Assembly (NCBI RefSeq): GCF_002150685.1
Contig: NZ_MSSW01000011.1
Location: forward strand, 1-64,000
DNA length: 64,000 bases
Direction of reading: 5' to 3'
From: Algoriphagus antarcticus
GTDB lineage: Bacteria; Bacteroidota; Bacteroidia; Cytophagales; Cyclobacteriaceae
Part shown: piece by piece, positions 8,934-18,223 of the stretch
Numbering within the stretch: the stretch's first letter is position 1
Layout of the letters: every line of letters starts with the position of its first letter
Notes under the pieces: generated by a model
What the model saw: only the letters and a program-made list of their open reading frames with translations
Told to the model about the DNA's origin: nothing
The model's database searches: none
Position numbers and translations under genes: made by a program

Positions 8934-10160
8934 CTATCCTGAGAACAGCAGTTCTGTTTGTGTTTTATTGAGTTCGGTTTGAAATATTCTTTTACTATAT
9001 GCCTCGCTATTGAGCAGAAACTTCTCCAGACTCACGTAGGAGCACAGATTTTTTGCAGCTACCATCACCATGGTGGAAAAGTCTTCAGCTTCTTTTATTC
9101 TCTTGTGTAGTACGGTAAACAGCAGATTTAGAATCAGAGCAACCCATATTTGGATTTTGATTCCGTTCTCACTGTCCGATAAAAAATATTTCAGTTCAAA
9201 ATTCTGCTTGATCTGCTTGAAAAGCACTTCTATGATCCATCTGTTCTTATAAAGCTGGGCTATCGTCAGCGCCTCATGGCCCATCAGATTGCTGATAAAC
9301 TCCAATCTTTCACCGCTTTGGGGATCTATATAACTCACCAACCTTACTTCAACTGTCCGAGAAACTCCGTTCTCCCTGTATTTCAGCTGGATAACCTGAT
9401 CTTTCTCAACGTCTGGGGCATGGGAACAATCAAAATCTCTGATCACCTCATACCGCGCATTGTCTTTTTTGCGGGTCACAAAATACCTGTTGGAGCGGCT
9501 CCACTTTTCAAAACAGGAATACCGGTTATACCCTTTGTCAAACACGGCTATGCTGAATTCTTGAAGTTGCATTACTTTTAGAAACACATTTTCATTCGTT
9601 GCCGCGGAGCGGATACAGATGAAATTGGGAACGCCTTCTGCCAGATTCATCTGGGTAAATACCTTGGCGCCACCCTTTTTCTTTCCTTCCAGAGGATTTC
9701 GGCCAGCCCCCTTTAACACTGCTTTGAAAAGCGTGATGGTCGTAGAGTCAAACACTTCCACTTTTTCTGGGTCAACCTCTCCGCCGATATCCAGCCAGTT
9801 GCCCTTCAGACTTATTCTATAATGCACATATAGACGCAGATAAAGCTGCTGAAAAAAGGTATGGCTACGTTTTCGGTTCGCATCGGACAACGTACTTCTG
9901 GCAGGCAATTGCTTGATTCCAAAAGGAATAAGACTCTTGGCGATAAAGGAAATATTCTTGCAGACTTCTCTTAAACTGCCGTTTCGCGTCAGCACAGCAT
10001 AAAACATGTAGATAAAATGGTCCGTTGATTTAAGCTTTTTGTAGTACCTGTCCGAACCTTCCTGTTCAATTACTTCTTTAAAAATCTCTTTCGGAATCAG
10101 CGACAAAAGCTGCGCGATAATTGTATGTCCGGAGGAAAAATTATCTTTACTTTGCTTCAT
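8934..10160 (-). CDS. IS4-family DDE transposase
   Basis: From the ATG at 10160 the protein has 408 residues. The frame is open to 10229, but that extra segment is hydrophobic and atypical. The N-terminal part resembles the DUF4372 helical domain found in these transposases. The DDE core shows VFDSTT (first Asp), VFDKGY (second Asp), and the IS4 signature Y-x2-R-x3-E-x6-K in YKNRWIIEVLFKQIK, which supplies the catalytic Glu. The protein cuts and pastes the surrounding 1440-bp element. No frameshift or stop is seen, so it is probably active. Confidence 0.93.
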   Translation of the reverse strand: MKQSKDNFSSGHTIIAQLLSLIPKEIFKEVIEQEGSDRYYKKLKSTDHFIYMFYAVLTRNGSLREVCKNISFIAKSLIPFGIKQLPARSTLSDANRKRSHTFFQQLYLRLYVHYRISLKGNWLDIGGEVDPEKVEVFDSTTITLFKAVLKGAGRNPLEGKKKGGAKVFTQMNLAEGVPNFICIRSAATNENVFLKVMQLQEFSIAVFDKGYNRYSCFEKWSRSNRYFVTRKKDNARYEVIRDFDCSHAPDVEKDQVIQLKYRENGVSRTVEVRLVSYIDPQSGERLEFISNLMGHEALTIAQLYKNRWIIEVLFKQIKQNFELKYFLSDSENGIKIQIWVALILNLLFTVLHKRIKEAEDFSTMVMVAAKNLCSYVSLEKFLLNSEAYSKRIFQTELNKTQTELLFSG

Positions 10161-10284
10161 GTTGTTATTTCTTGGTAGAAACAACAATATAAAAAAGATG
10201 GGACAGCTTTTTAGCTTCCCATCTTTCATTTTGTACTATTCCTAGAGTAAATTGTTAAAGCAATTTTTGTTCTCGGACGACAGT

Positions 10285-10295
10285 AATTAGAAATA
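10285..10295. repeat. Right target-site duplication of the IS element
   Basis: AATTAGAAATA directly follows the IS right end and matches the left copy at 8834-8844 in 10 of 11 bases. Confidence 0.8.
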
Positions 10296-10312
10296 GTAGA
10301 CAAATAGTTTTG

Positions 10313-10345
10313 AAAAGCTCAAGTTTGATTACTTGAGCTTTTTTT
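10313..10345 (+). terminator. Terminator of the CHRD gene, displaced by the IS
   Basis: AAAAGCTCAAG, an 8-base loop and CTTGAGCTTTTTTT form a strong bidirectional-looking hairpin. Without the IS this would sit about 34 bases after the CHRD stop codon, so it was probably that gene's own terminator. The insertion moved it 1.45 kb away. Confidence 0.85.
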
Positions 10346-10849
10346 ATGGTAAAATAGCGATGAATTCTTCCAATAATTACCGATTCAGATTGCATATTGC
10401 TGCATTTAGTTGCGCAAGCTGCATGGGACTTGAGATGCAAAACTTTTATCCTAGGAATTTCCAATTCCAACTGGATGTACCACTTGTCTCATAGATGCTA
10501 ACTATCGATAGAAAAATGATGCAATAGGTAGGTGCTGCTGTTCCTTTAGATACAGCTCTATCCCAAGTGCCGTACATAAAGGGACGCCAGCTTTTTTAGA
10601 TTTGTGGAACAAGGATCATAATATCATATTCCAATATATCCTTAGAGATTTTCTTCGTGGCTATTGGGCGTCCCGATAGCTATAGGAAGCGGTATTATAA
10701 ACTTTTGGATAAAAATCGAAAAAACCCCACTAACTACCTTTCTAAATGGGAGTCGATCAAGGTCAGTTCGGAATTACTGGTTCCTAATCCAACCTCCCGT
10801 AAGCAAGCTCCTTTTTTCTCTAATCTCCATTCTCCTAATCTTTAATCTC
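10346..10849. other. Non-coding region with dispersed repeats
   Basis: About 500 bases without a credible gene. It holds a GGAATTTCCAATTCC palindrome (10454-10468) and a pyrimidine-rich tract (10808-10855) that runs into the 3' end of the next minus-strand gene. Short reading frames here have no coding character. Confidence 0.5.
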
Positions 10850-11851
10850 CTATTTCACCGATCCAATAGCAACCGCTTCCCCTCCCCTTCGTTTGCTTTC
10901 ATCCGCCGCTTCCATAAAGGCATAGATCTCCAGTGTTTCAGCTGAATCCACTGGCGATACTCCCGATTTAAAGAATTCAGCAATTTTCACAGCCAAGGGT
11001 TCATAGCCCTCATATTTTCCCAGAACCAAGTTTCCATCCGAGCCGAAAGCAGTTCCTCCATATTCATGTTTTCCTGTTCTCGTTCCTCGAAAGGTCCCTA
11101 TTCTTCCATCTTTCCATTTTCCGATCACCACATCGGCATCCGGTGTATTCACACGGCTCACTGATTCGCATCCCGGCCCCATCACGGTAAAAAGGATTTC
11201 CACTCCATGAATTCCATACCAAAACAAATCTGGATGTCCAGCTTCTATGGTGGCTGGACTGAAAGCATCACAACCAAGTACTTTTCCAATTTTCCCATCA
11301 TACCGCACTGCCTGCGCATTGCTCATATATCGCAGCGAGGAAGCCGAGAATATCGGAACTCCAGCAGCTGCCGCTTCTTGGTAGATCAATTGGGTATCTG
11401 CAAAACTCGCCGCTACAGGTTTATCGATGAAAAAGGGCTTTTTTGCCTGAATCACTTTTCTGGCTTGGGCAAGTCTCGGTTTTCCATCATTGGTTTCCAA
11501 GAGCACTACATCGACTTTTTCCAGCATCGCTTCAATAGAATCCGTGATCTCCACGCCCAATTCTTTGACTTGCGCGATGTAGTCAGGGATCCGATCCATA
11601 GATGATTTGATATCTCTGCTACCATAAGGATAGGCCGCTGTCACTTTAAAACCTGCCAATTCTGGACTTGGATTTTCTCCGTTAAAAAGCTTGGTAAATG
11701 CAGGGGAATGGGAAGTGTCCAGTCCAATGATTCCGATTTTGATGTTATCAGCTTTGGAATTTGCTAAGAGCGAAAAGGGCAAAGTACTGAGACTTGCTGC
11801 GGCTCCCAGCACAGATGACTTCTTGATAAATGATCTACGGGATGATTTCAT
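10850..11851 (-). CDS. Tat-exported Gfo/Idh/MocA-family oxidoreductase
   Basis: This 333-residue protein has a twin-arginine signal, SSRRSFIKKSSVLGAAASL, at its N terminus, so it should be exported folded with its cofactor. A Rossmann domain follows (IKIGIIGLDTSHSPAF), with FIDKPVAAS in the place of the usual EKP motif (Lys kept, Glu replaced by Asp), and then a C-terminal alpha/beta domain. Gfo/Idh/MocA enzymes are NAD(P)-dependent sugar or polyol dehydrogenases. It lies downstream of the nag genes, separated by about 410 bases of repeats, and may be an outlying member of that locus. Substrate unknown. Confidence 0.87.
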   Translation of the reverse strand: MKSSRRSFIKKSSVLGAAASLSTLPFSLLANSKADNIKIGIIGLDTSHSPAFTKLFNGENPSPELAGFKVTAAYPYGSRDIKSSMDRIPDYIAQVKELGVEITDSIEAMLEKVDVVLLETNDGKPRLAQARKVIQAKKPFFIDKPVAASFADTQLIYQEAAAAGVPIFSASSLRYMSNAQAVRYDGKIGKVLGCDAFSPATIEAGHPDLFWYGIHGVEILFTVMGPGCESVSRVNTPDADVVIGKWKDGRIGTFRGTRTGKHEYGGTAFGSDGNLVLGKYEGYEPLAVKIAEFFKSGVSPVDSAETLEIYAFMEAADESKRRGGEAVAIGSVK

Positions 11852-11922
11852 AAGTAACTGTTTTTTAATAGAATATTGTTAATCATATAAAGCTTTGATT
11901 TTAAAATCCCTCTTATTAATAA

Positions 11923-12229
11923 ACCCTCGAGGTCTTTTCTCGAATCTTTGATTTTGAAATAAAGCTGATCGACCTCGAAGGTTTTGAGTACTGACTGCTT
12001 TTTCAATATAAATCACCCTCTGAACAAAAACCTTCGAGGTTGAAAAAAAACCTCAAAGGTTAGCAACTACTACCTGCCAAAAAACAAACCTTTGAGGCCT
12101 TTTCTCGAATCTTTGATTTTAGAACAAATCTGATCGACCTCGAAGGTTTTGAATACTGACTGTTTTTTCAATATGAACCACCCTCTGAACAAAAACCTTC
12201 GAGGTTGAAAAAAACCTCAAAGGTTAGCA
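11923..12229. repeat. Two tandem ~140-base repeats with CCTTCGAGG/CCTCGAAGG motifs
   Basis: Copy 1 (about 11923-12066) and copy 2 (about 12089-12229) are direct repeats about 164 bases apart, for example TTTTCTCGAATCTTTGATTTT at both. Within each copy, GACCTCGAAGG, ACCTTCGAGG and ACCTCAAAGG form alternating near-complementary blocks that could fold into hairpins. The whole gap between the second Tat oxidoreductase and nagX (11852-12262) is made of this repeat, and no gene is seen in it. Confidence 0.85.
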
Positions 12230-12262
12230 CTGCCAACTGCCAACTGAACCCTGCCTACTGAC

Positions 12263-13381
12263 CTACACTTTAAAGAAAATCTTTTTCCGATATAGAAAAT
12301 ATAGAAACAGCCAAACCAAAGCCAATGCTCCAAGGCTTTCCATAACCGATTGCCAGGTTTCTCCCAAGGGTTTGTAAAGACCTTCAAACAACAACCTCGA
12401 GGTATATCTGAAATTGACAAAACGGTAAATCATGTAGATCGTCAAACTGTTCATCCCTACAATCACAAAGAAGAAGGACCATTTTTGAAATTTGAGGATA
12501 TCGATGATCCAGTAAAACATGCCGAGAAAAAGGAAGGACATTCCAGAAGTCAAGAGTATGAAGGAACTCGTCCATAATCGCTTGAAAATCGGGAAATGAA
12601 GGCTCCATACCAGCGCAATGACAATACAAGTCAAACTGGTAAGCAGGATTTGCTTGAGTTTTTGGTTTTGAGAAAGTCTGGACTTTTTCAGGATTTCCCC
12701 GCCAAAAGCTCCTAAGATGGTGAGACAGATCGCCGGAAAGGTGGTCAGAATTCCTAATTCATCGAATTGACCTTGCAGCAACCTTCCGGGTAGGAAAGTC
12801 CGATCAAACCAACCGATTAAATTCCCTTCAAAACTCAGGTCTCCAGCTCCAAAACCTGGAACAGGAATCAGGAAAACCGCCGCATAATACAGCAGTAAAA
12901 TTGCTCCTACGATCATCAGCCGCTTCATCGAATCAAAATTCAGGTAAAGCACAGTAGTGATAAACCCAGCAATTCCGATTCTTCCAAGTACAGATCCCAG
13001 ACGGATATGTTCCCAGTCAAAGAAAGGAAATGGTGCATTTTTGTCCAGCATACCCAACGCAATCAGAATCAGCATTCGGATCAAGGCTTTTCGGTAGATC
13101 TCCTTTTTCGGAATCTGAGTTTTTAGCGCCTTACTCAAAGAAAAAGGAATGGATACGCCCGAGATAAATAGAAAGAGCGGGAAAATAAAATCATAGAAGG
13201 TAAAGCCGATCCACTCCGGATGCTCAAATTGAAGGGCCAGCGCATTCAGCCAATCCATGTTTGTCTTTCCTTCAAGGCTACTAAAAAAAGCATCCGCCCC
13301 GCAAATCATCAACATATCGAATCCTCTCAATGCATCGATTGAAATTAGGCGTTTTGATTCGGGAGTTTGGCTGAATAGCAT
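12263..13381 (-). CDS. nagX: NagX-like membrane acyltransferase (heparan-glucosaminide N-acetyltransferase family)
   Basis: This 372-residue inner-membrane protein has about ten helices. It begins with the family signature RLISIDALRGFDMLMI and contains FYDFIFPLFLFISGVSIPFS. This is the DUF5009/HGSNAT type found beside N-acetylglucosamine genes in several bacteria, where it is called NagX. It is thought to acetylate glucosamine or its oligomers across the membrane, which would turn GlcN into GlcNAc for the pathway; this is inferred. It starts 5 bases after the preceding oxidoreductase stop, so it is in the nag operon. Length and motifs are normal. Confidence 0.85.
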   Translation of the reverse strand: MLFSQTPESKRLISIDALRGFDMLMICGADAFFSSLEGKTNMDWLNALALQFEHPEWIGFTFYDFIFPLFLFISGVSIPFSLSKALKTQIPKKEIYRKALIRMLILIALGMLDKNAPFPFFDWEHIRLGSVLGRIGIAGFITTVLYLNFDSMKRLMIVGAILLLYYAAVFLIPVPGFGAGDLSFEGNLIGWFDRTFLPGRLLQGQFDELGILTTFPAICLTILGAFGGEILKKSRLSQNQKLKQILLTSLTCIVIALVWSLHFPIFKRLWTSSFILLTSGMSFLFLGMFYWIIDILKFQKWSFFFVIVGMNSLTIYMIYRFVNFRYTSRLLFEGLYKPLGETWQSVMESLGALALVWLFLYFLYRKKIFFKV

Positions 13382-13386
13382 GCGAC

Positions 13387-14724
13387 TTACAGTTTAGGTT
13401 CCCAGCCTTTTTCGTATTCTCTTCCCCATAGCTTCATGGCGGCTTTGTCGTTTAGGATTCTGCCTGAACTCTGGTCAATATCCAAAGCTCTTCCTGTTCG
13501 GTAGGAAATATTGCCCAGATGGCATAGCATTACACTTTTTACTATTTCTTGATACGGAGAAATTTGCTTCTCTCCTTTCGTAATGGCATTTGTGAAATTC
13601 GTGAAATGCGCAATATCCATATCAAATCCGGCGCCTCGCTGATCCACAACTGTATTGCTTGTTGGCTCGGCGCTTTTGATAAGCTTGTTTGCGTTGTCGT
13701 AGATTTTGTAGGAATTGTCAAGCAGTTCCAGCGTTCCATTTTCCCCATGGAAAGAAACACCCGAACCCATTTCGTTAATTCCTCTGCGATTGCAGCTTCT
13801 GCCTTCCCACAGAATACTTTTGTTGGCGTCGAAATCAAATGACGCAATTTGAGTATCGGGGGTTTGCCAATCATCTTTAAACTGGTAGCGACCACCGCTT
13901 GAATAGACTTTTTTCGCATAATCGACATTCAAACCCCAGCGCGCTAAATCCAGAAAGTGAACCCCGTTATTGACTATTTCGCCGGTACCCCAGTTCCAGA
14001 ACCAGTGCCAGTTGTAGTGAATTAGATTGTCTTTGAACGCTGCTCTCGGAGCCGGTCCCTGCCAAAGTTCGAAGTCTAGCCATTTAGGAACTACGACTTC
14101 TTTTCCATAACCAATCGATTGGCGCGTATTGGTGTACCAGGCGCGAGCGTAATAGGCATTGCCGATCACGCCTCCGTGGAGTTCGGCGATCGCTTCCTGC
14201 ACTCTTGGCCAAGACCTTCGCTGATTGCCCATTTGGACTATTTTTCCATAGGAGGAAGTTGCCTTCGCAAGCAATTCCCCTTCTGCCGGATTATGACTTC
14301 CCGGCTTCTCTACATAGATATGTTTGCCGGCTTTCAAGGCCATCAAAGCCATCGGAGTATGCCAGTGGTCAGGCAAAGCGATGGAAATTGCGTCTACAAT
14401 TTTATCATCCAAAGCTCTTCGGAAATCAGAAATTCCTTGTGGTTTATTGGTTACTCCGGACTTTTCTGCCAGCGCCAAACCACTGCTGACCGCTCGGGAA
14501 TCGACATCACAGATGTATGCGATCTCTGCATTTGGAACTTTTGCAAAAGCCTGAACATGTTGCGAACCTCGCCCATTCACACCCAGGATCGCGACGCGAA
14601 CCTTGTCTTGCACCGGATATTGGGACAAAATATTGAATGAATATGCCGAACTCATCACTCCCAAACCGAGACTTCCAGTTGCTACGGTTTTGATAAAATT
14701 TCTTCGTTTGACGTTCTTTTGCAT
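13387..14724 (-). CDS. Tat-exported Gfo/Idh/MocA-family oxidoreductase in the nag operon
   Basis: This 445-residue protein has the Tat motif KRRNFIKTVATGSLGLG. The nucleotide-binding fold starts at VRVAILGVNGRGSQH, and the catalytic-lysine motif reads EKPGSHN. The long C-terminal domain includes HYNWHWFWNWGTGEIVNNGVHFLDL, as in the large exported Bacteroidota subgroup. It sits between nagA (34-base gap) and nagX (5-base gap), so it probably acts in the periplasm on an amino sugar or its oligomer. A GH109 glycosidase-type activity, which this superfamily also contains, is possible, but its hallmark sequence is not clear. Confidence 0.88.
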   Translation of the reverse strand: MQKNVKRRNFIKTVATGSLGLGVMSSAYSFNILSQYPVQDKVRVAILGVNGRGSQHVQAFAKVPNAEIAYICDVDSRAVSSGLALAEKSGVTNKPQGISDFRRALDDKIVDAISIALPDHWHTPMALMALKAGKHIYVEKPGSHNPAEGELLAKATSSYGKIVQMGNQRRSWPRVQEAIAELHGGVIGNAYYARAWYTNTRQSIGYGKEVVVPKWLDFELWQGPAPRAAFKDNLIHYNWHWFWNWGTGEIVNNGVHFLDLARWGLNVDYAKKVYSSGGRYQFKDDWQTPDTQIASFDFDANKSILWEGRSCNRRGINEMGSGVSFHGENGTLELLDNSYKIYDNANKLIKSAEPTSNTVVDQRGAGFDMDIAHFTNFTNAITKGEKQISPYQEIVKSVMLCHLGNISYRTGRALDIDQSSGRILNDKAAMKLWGREYEKGWEPKL

Positions 14725-14758
14725 AGGTTTTGGTTTTGGGTAAATGATTCAGGGATGA

Positions 14759-15904
14759 TCAGGCGGAAAATACTTCTCGCCCATGTTTGATAGTTTTGAG
14801 AACTTCGAGTTCGCCATTTTCATCCTTTCTGCAAAGGATCAAATCGGCAATCGATCCTTCTTTGAAGAGACGATGACCTGGATTTACAAGTTTTTCGGGA
14901 CGGACAGAAGCCATTTCCCAAGCTTCGGTAAGTGCGGCAAGCTTATTTTTAATCAGGAAAGAAACTCCGCTACGGATATTGGATGCAGATCCGGCAAGGA
15001 TCGAGGGATTAGATTTGAGGTGTAGCTTGCCTTCCGGTGTCAAGGTAACTTCACCGCCAATGTGTAGGGTATAATCTCCTGCGGGCATTCCCGACAGCGA
15101 AACTGAGTCGCTCACAAGCATAAGGTTTTCTTTTTTCACCTTCTGAAAAACCTGAATCACTTCAGCCGGAAGATGAAATCCATCGGCAATAATCGATGCT
15201 CCCAACTCATCCTGGGACAATTGCGACCAGATGTAGTTGGGATGGCGGGCAAGGATTGGATGTGCTCCATTTCCAAGGTGGGTTGACAAACTAGCCCCAG
15301 CATTGACGGCATCCAATATTTGCTGGTGCGTTGCATTCGTATGGCCAATCGAAACCAGAATACCGTGATCAATGCATCTTTCAATAAAGGGAACGGTATT
15401 TTCCCATTCCGGCGAAAGAGTGATCATTTTAATCAAGCCCTTGGATTCATTTTGCCATTTTTGAACCAAGCTCCAGTCAGGAGCACGGACAAATTCTTTG
15501 GGATGCGCTCCTCTTGGACCATCTATCGGAGAGATAAAAGGACCTTCAATATGCAATCCTTCAATGCTCATTCTGGAAAACTCATCGCTTTTCCGAAGGG
15601 AAACAATCTGAAGAATCAACTGACTAATCTGCTCAGGATCGTTGGTGATGATAGTCGGGAAATGTGTCGTCACTCCCTCCTTATATAAGAGTCGGGAAAT
15701 CTCGGCCAGATTCATCGGGTCTGATTGAATCTCATTGTAATCGATTCCTCCGTAACCATTGACCTGAATATCTGTAAAGCCAGGCCCGAGAATCAGGTCT
15801 TGTTCTAAAAGGTTTTGAGTTTCAGAGATGCTGTCAATGATTCCTTCGGAAAAAGAAATCTCGATCGCTAATCCATCCCGATATGAGTTGCCCTGAATTT
15901 TCAT
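14759..15904 (-). CDS. nagA: N-acetylglucosamine-6-phosphate deacetylase
   Basis: This metal-dependent amidohydrolase removes acetate from GlcNAc-6-P in the cytoplasm. Family motifs are GFTDIQVNGYGG, LHIEGPFISP, GHTNATHQQI with its metal histidine, HLGNGAHPIL, ADGFHLP and LVSDSVSLSG (catalytic Asp). I start it at 15904 rather than 15919: this ATG overlaps the nagP stop in the classic ATGA arrangement, which favours translational coupling. Its product is the substrate of NagB upstream. Length (about 381 residues) is normal. Confidence 0.96.
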   Translation of the reverse strand: MKIQGNSYRDGLAIEISFSEGIIDSISETQNLLEQDLILGPGFTDIQVNGYGGIDYNEIQSDPMNLAEISRLLYKEGVTTHFPTIITNDPEQISQLILQIVSLRKSDEFSRMSIEGLHIEGPFISPIDGPRGAHPKEFVRAPDWSLVQKWQNESKGLIKMITLSPEWENTVPFIERCIDHGILVSIGHTNATHQQILDAVNAGASLSTHLGNGAHPILARHPNYIWSQLSQDELGASIIADGFHLPAEVIQVFQKVKKENLMLVSDSVSLSGMPAGDYTLHIGGEVTLTPEGKLHLKSNPSILAGSASNIRSGVSFLIKNKLAALTEAWEMASVRPEKLVNPGHRLFKEGSIADLILCRKDENGELEVLKTIKHGREVFSA

Positions 15905-17229
15905 ATAGAAAACGTCCATTTTCTAACCTTATGCCCATAAGCTGCATAATATACCAGGTAGAGATAGCATGGGAAAAGTACCCAATAAGCAAAGCGGACA
16001 TTGTACAAGTCAGCTAGATATCCATAGATCAAGGGCATGATTGCGTTTCCGCAAAGTCCCATAATCATGATCGATGCTCCGAGCTTGGTGAATCGGCCCA
16101 ATCCATCCAGCGCCAAAGGCCAGATTCCTGCCCAAACCAATGAATTCGCCAAACCAAGCAAGACTACAAACCAGATGGAAACATCTGTGGTAATGCCAAA
16201 AAGCGTCACCTCGCCGGAAGTGAATAAGATCAAGAGTGTGAAAGTCGTTCCCAACAGCGTGCAAATCCTTAAAATATTGACCTGAGAAATCATTTTTGGA
16301 ATCAAAGAAATCCCGATTAGATACCCGATAATAGTGAAACCGAGCGTAAATGATGGGAAGACTTTGGCCTCCATCAACCCGATACCAAATGAATTGGCAT
16401 AGCCAATCACTGTATCGATGGCGATGACTTGGGTGCCCACATGTAAGAAAATAGCGAAGGCTCCCAAAATCAAATGGGGAAATTGTAAGATGGAGGTTTT
16501 GCTGGAATTTGCTTCGGCAAGCTCCGCACTTTCATGTTCGGTATCAATCTCTGGAAGCGGGGAAAAACGTACCAGAATTCCCAAGCCTACTAAGACGGTT
16601 CCCACGACAGCATAAGGAGTAATTACTCTTCGGATCAGCTCATCCAACACGGCATTTTTCTCGAGCTCTCCCATGGTTTCCAGCTGATTGAAAAGTTCTG
16701 TATCCCCTACTCTTAGGACTACCGCAGCAAAGATGATAGGAGCTAAAATTCCTGCGCCTTTATTGAAAATCCCCATGACACTGATCCGCTGAACAGCTTT
16801 ATCCTTTGGTCCCAAAATAGTTACATAAGGATTAGCGGCCGTTTGCAGCACTGCGAGGCCTGTTCCCAAGGTGAAAAGTCCCAGCAAAAAGACTTCGTAG
16901 GTTCGACTCATAGCTGCGGGAATAAAGATATATGCACCCACCGCCATAATGAAAAAGCCAAACATCATCCCCTTTTTAAAACCGACAGCTTTGAGCAGGT
17001 AAGAAGCAGGAACCGACATCACCAAGTAAGAAATGTAAAAAGCGAAAGCAACTAGATAAGAATCGAAATTGCTGAGGGTGAACGCGATTTTAAAATAAGG
17101 AATTAGGATAGCGTTGATCCAAGAGACGAACCCAAAAACAAAAAAAAGGACACCGATGATCCCGATTGAGATCCAGGTATCTTTTTGGCTTAATGACTCT
17201 GCTTTTACGGCTACTGATGTTGAGGGCAT
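15901..17229 (-). CDS. nagP: NagP-type sugar transporter (MFS, FucP family)
   Basis: This 442-residue major-facilitator protein has twelve predicted helices. It contains LLGLFTLGTGLAVLQTAANPYV, typical of the FucP/GluP/NagP group, and FVVLLGLANSLVWAGIWPLAL in the C-terminal half. Its position between nagB and nagA makes N-acetylglucosamine the likely substrate, carried across the inner membrane with protons or sodium. The stop overlaps the nagA start by four bases. The 250-base gap upstream probably contains its promoter; an imperfect TCGAAT...ATTCGA inverted repeat there (17256-17280) could be a regulator site. Confidence 0.92.
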   Translation of the reverse strand: MPSTSVAVKAESLSQKDTWISIGIIGVLFFVFGFVSWINAILIPYFKIAFTLSNFDSYLVAFAFYISYLVMSVPASYLLKAVGFKKGMMFGFFIMAVGAYIFIPAAMSRTYEVFLLGLFTLGTGLAVLQTAANPYVTILGPKDKAVQRISVMGIFNKGAGILAPIIFAAVVLRVGDTELFNQLETMGELEKNAVLDELIRRVITPYAVVGTVLVGLGILVRFSPLPEIDTEHESAELAEANSSKTSILQFPHLILGAFAIFLHVGTQVIAIDTVIGYANSFGIGLMEAKVFPSFTLGFTIIGYLIGISLIPKMISQVNILRICTLLGTTFTLLILFTSGEVTLFGITTDVSIWFVVLLGLANSLVWAGIWPLALDGLGRFTKLGASIMIMGLCGNAIMPLIYGYLADLYNVRFAYWVLFPCYLYLVYYAAYGHKVRKWTFSI

Positions 17230-17255
17230 AGTTCTTTTGGGATTAAAGCAATAAA

Positions 17256-17280
17256 TCGAATTCTCAATGTTTGTATTCGA
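17256..17280. promoter_or_regulatory. Possible operator upstream of nagP
   Basis: TCGAAT and ATTCGA are inverted copies separated by 13 bases, 27-51 bases before the nagP start codon. The position suits a repressor site, but the repeat is short and no regulator gene is present in the cluster. Confidence 0.25.
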
Positions 17281-17482
17281 ATAAGTGCAAGTCCTATTTT
17301 AATTATTGGGACAGAAGACCGAAGACGGAAGACCGAAACGCCAAATTATAGATGTGACCCGAAATAGATGTTGGTTTTCCCTACTTACTGGCAGCAAAGC
17401 GAATACACGTAATTCTCAGAATGTTCACTTGAGTATCGCTTTAAATACAAAATTTTTCTTTAGCAAAACAAGACTTTTCCGA

Positions 17483-18223
17483 TCAATGCGTAGAAAGCAG
17501 TGACGAGGAACATTCGTCTAAAAATAAGTGGTAATTCGGGTGACTTTGAAGGATTGAAGCGGGATGATCCGGGGTGATTGGACCTTCTAAGCAATTTTTT
17601 ATTGCTAATGCTTTTCGGGTATCCGGCACAGAACAGATAATGGCTTTCGATTTCATGATTTGCCGAATAGACATGCTGATTGCCTGTTGAGGAACTGCCT
17701 CCAAACTGGGAAACCAGCCCTCACCGAATTGCTGCATTCGGCAGGCATGATCGAGATCCACCACGATATAGGGATGCTCCGTCTCAAAATCTGCCGGAGG
17801 ATCATTGAAAGCAAGGTGACCGTTTTCACCAATTCCCACAAAAGCCACATCAATTGGATGTTTGCTGATCAATTCCCCCAGGCGCGAACATTCGACTGAA
17901 GGATTAACTTCCCCATTGATTAAAAAATAGGCTTTCAACTGGGGTAAGTGATTGAAGAAACGTTCCAGTAAATATTTTCTAAAACTAGCCGGATGGGTAA
18001 TCGGCAAGCCTAAATATTCATCCAAATGAAAAACGGACACTTTGGACCAGTCGATGTCTTTTTCAGCAAGCAGCTTATTTAAAGTCTCAAATTGACTGGT
18101 GCCGGTGGCTAAGATTATATTGGCAAAGCCTTGATTTTGAATTGCGGCTCGGATCAAGGTGCCACCTTCTTTTCCAGCTAATTTTCCTAATTCTTTTGGG
18201 TTTTGGCAGATGGTTAGGTTCAT
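17483..18223 (-). CDS. nagB: Glucosamine-6-phosphate deaminase
   Basis: This enzyme converts glucosamine-6-P to fructose-6-P and ammonia, the last step of the pathway encoded downstream. Signature motifs are [10 protein letters not shown] (phosphate loop), [10 protein letters not shown] with the catalytic Asp, and [16 protein letters not shown]. The frame is open to 18256, but I prefer the ATG at 18223 (MNLTICQNP) because family proteins start near this strand. At about 246 residues it is slightly short of E. coli NagB. It is first in the nag group, 253 bases before nagP, so it may have its own promoter. Confidence 0.94.
   Translation of the reverse strand: MNLTICQNPKELGKLAGKEGGTLIRAAIQNQGFANIILATGTSQFETLNKLLAEKDIDWSKVSVFHLDEYLGLPITHPASFRKYLLERFFNHLPQLKAYFLINGEVNPSVECSRLGELISKHPIDVAFVGIGENGHLAFNDPPADFETEHPYIVVDLDHACRMQQFGEGWFPSLEAVPQQAISMSIRQIMKSKAIICSVPDTRKALAIKNCLEGPITPDHPASILQSHPNYHLFLDECSSSLLSTH

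Larger units (their letters stand above)
8845..10284 (-). mobile_element. IS4-family insertion sequence, complete, 1440 bp
   Basis: The ends are a perfect 12-bp inverted repeat, ACTGTCGTCCGA on the left and TCGGACGACAGT on the right, with a 10-11 bp target duplication outside. One transposase gene on the minus strand fills most of the element. The element looks intact and recent: its ends and target copies are nearly unmutated. A terminator-like hairpin (8881-8912) lies inside the left end and reads in the plus direction, so it would stop transcripts entering from the CHRD gene. Confidence 0.92.

Noticed and set aside
10255..10470. Minus-strand frame of 71 codons across the IS right end
   Set aside because: It spans the junction of the IS, its target duplication and a terminator hairpin. 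It has no coding character and no family resemblance.
12350..12577. Plus-strand frames inside nagX
   Set aside because: Shadows of a clear membrane-protein gene on the other strand.
13387..14724. GH109 alpha-N-acetylgalactosaminidase
   Set aside because: Same superfamily and Tat signal, but the sequence keeps the EKP oxidoreductase motif and does not show the GH109-type sequence I can recall, so I keep the broader name.
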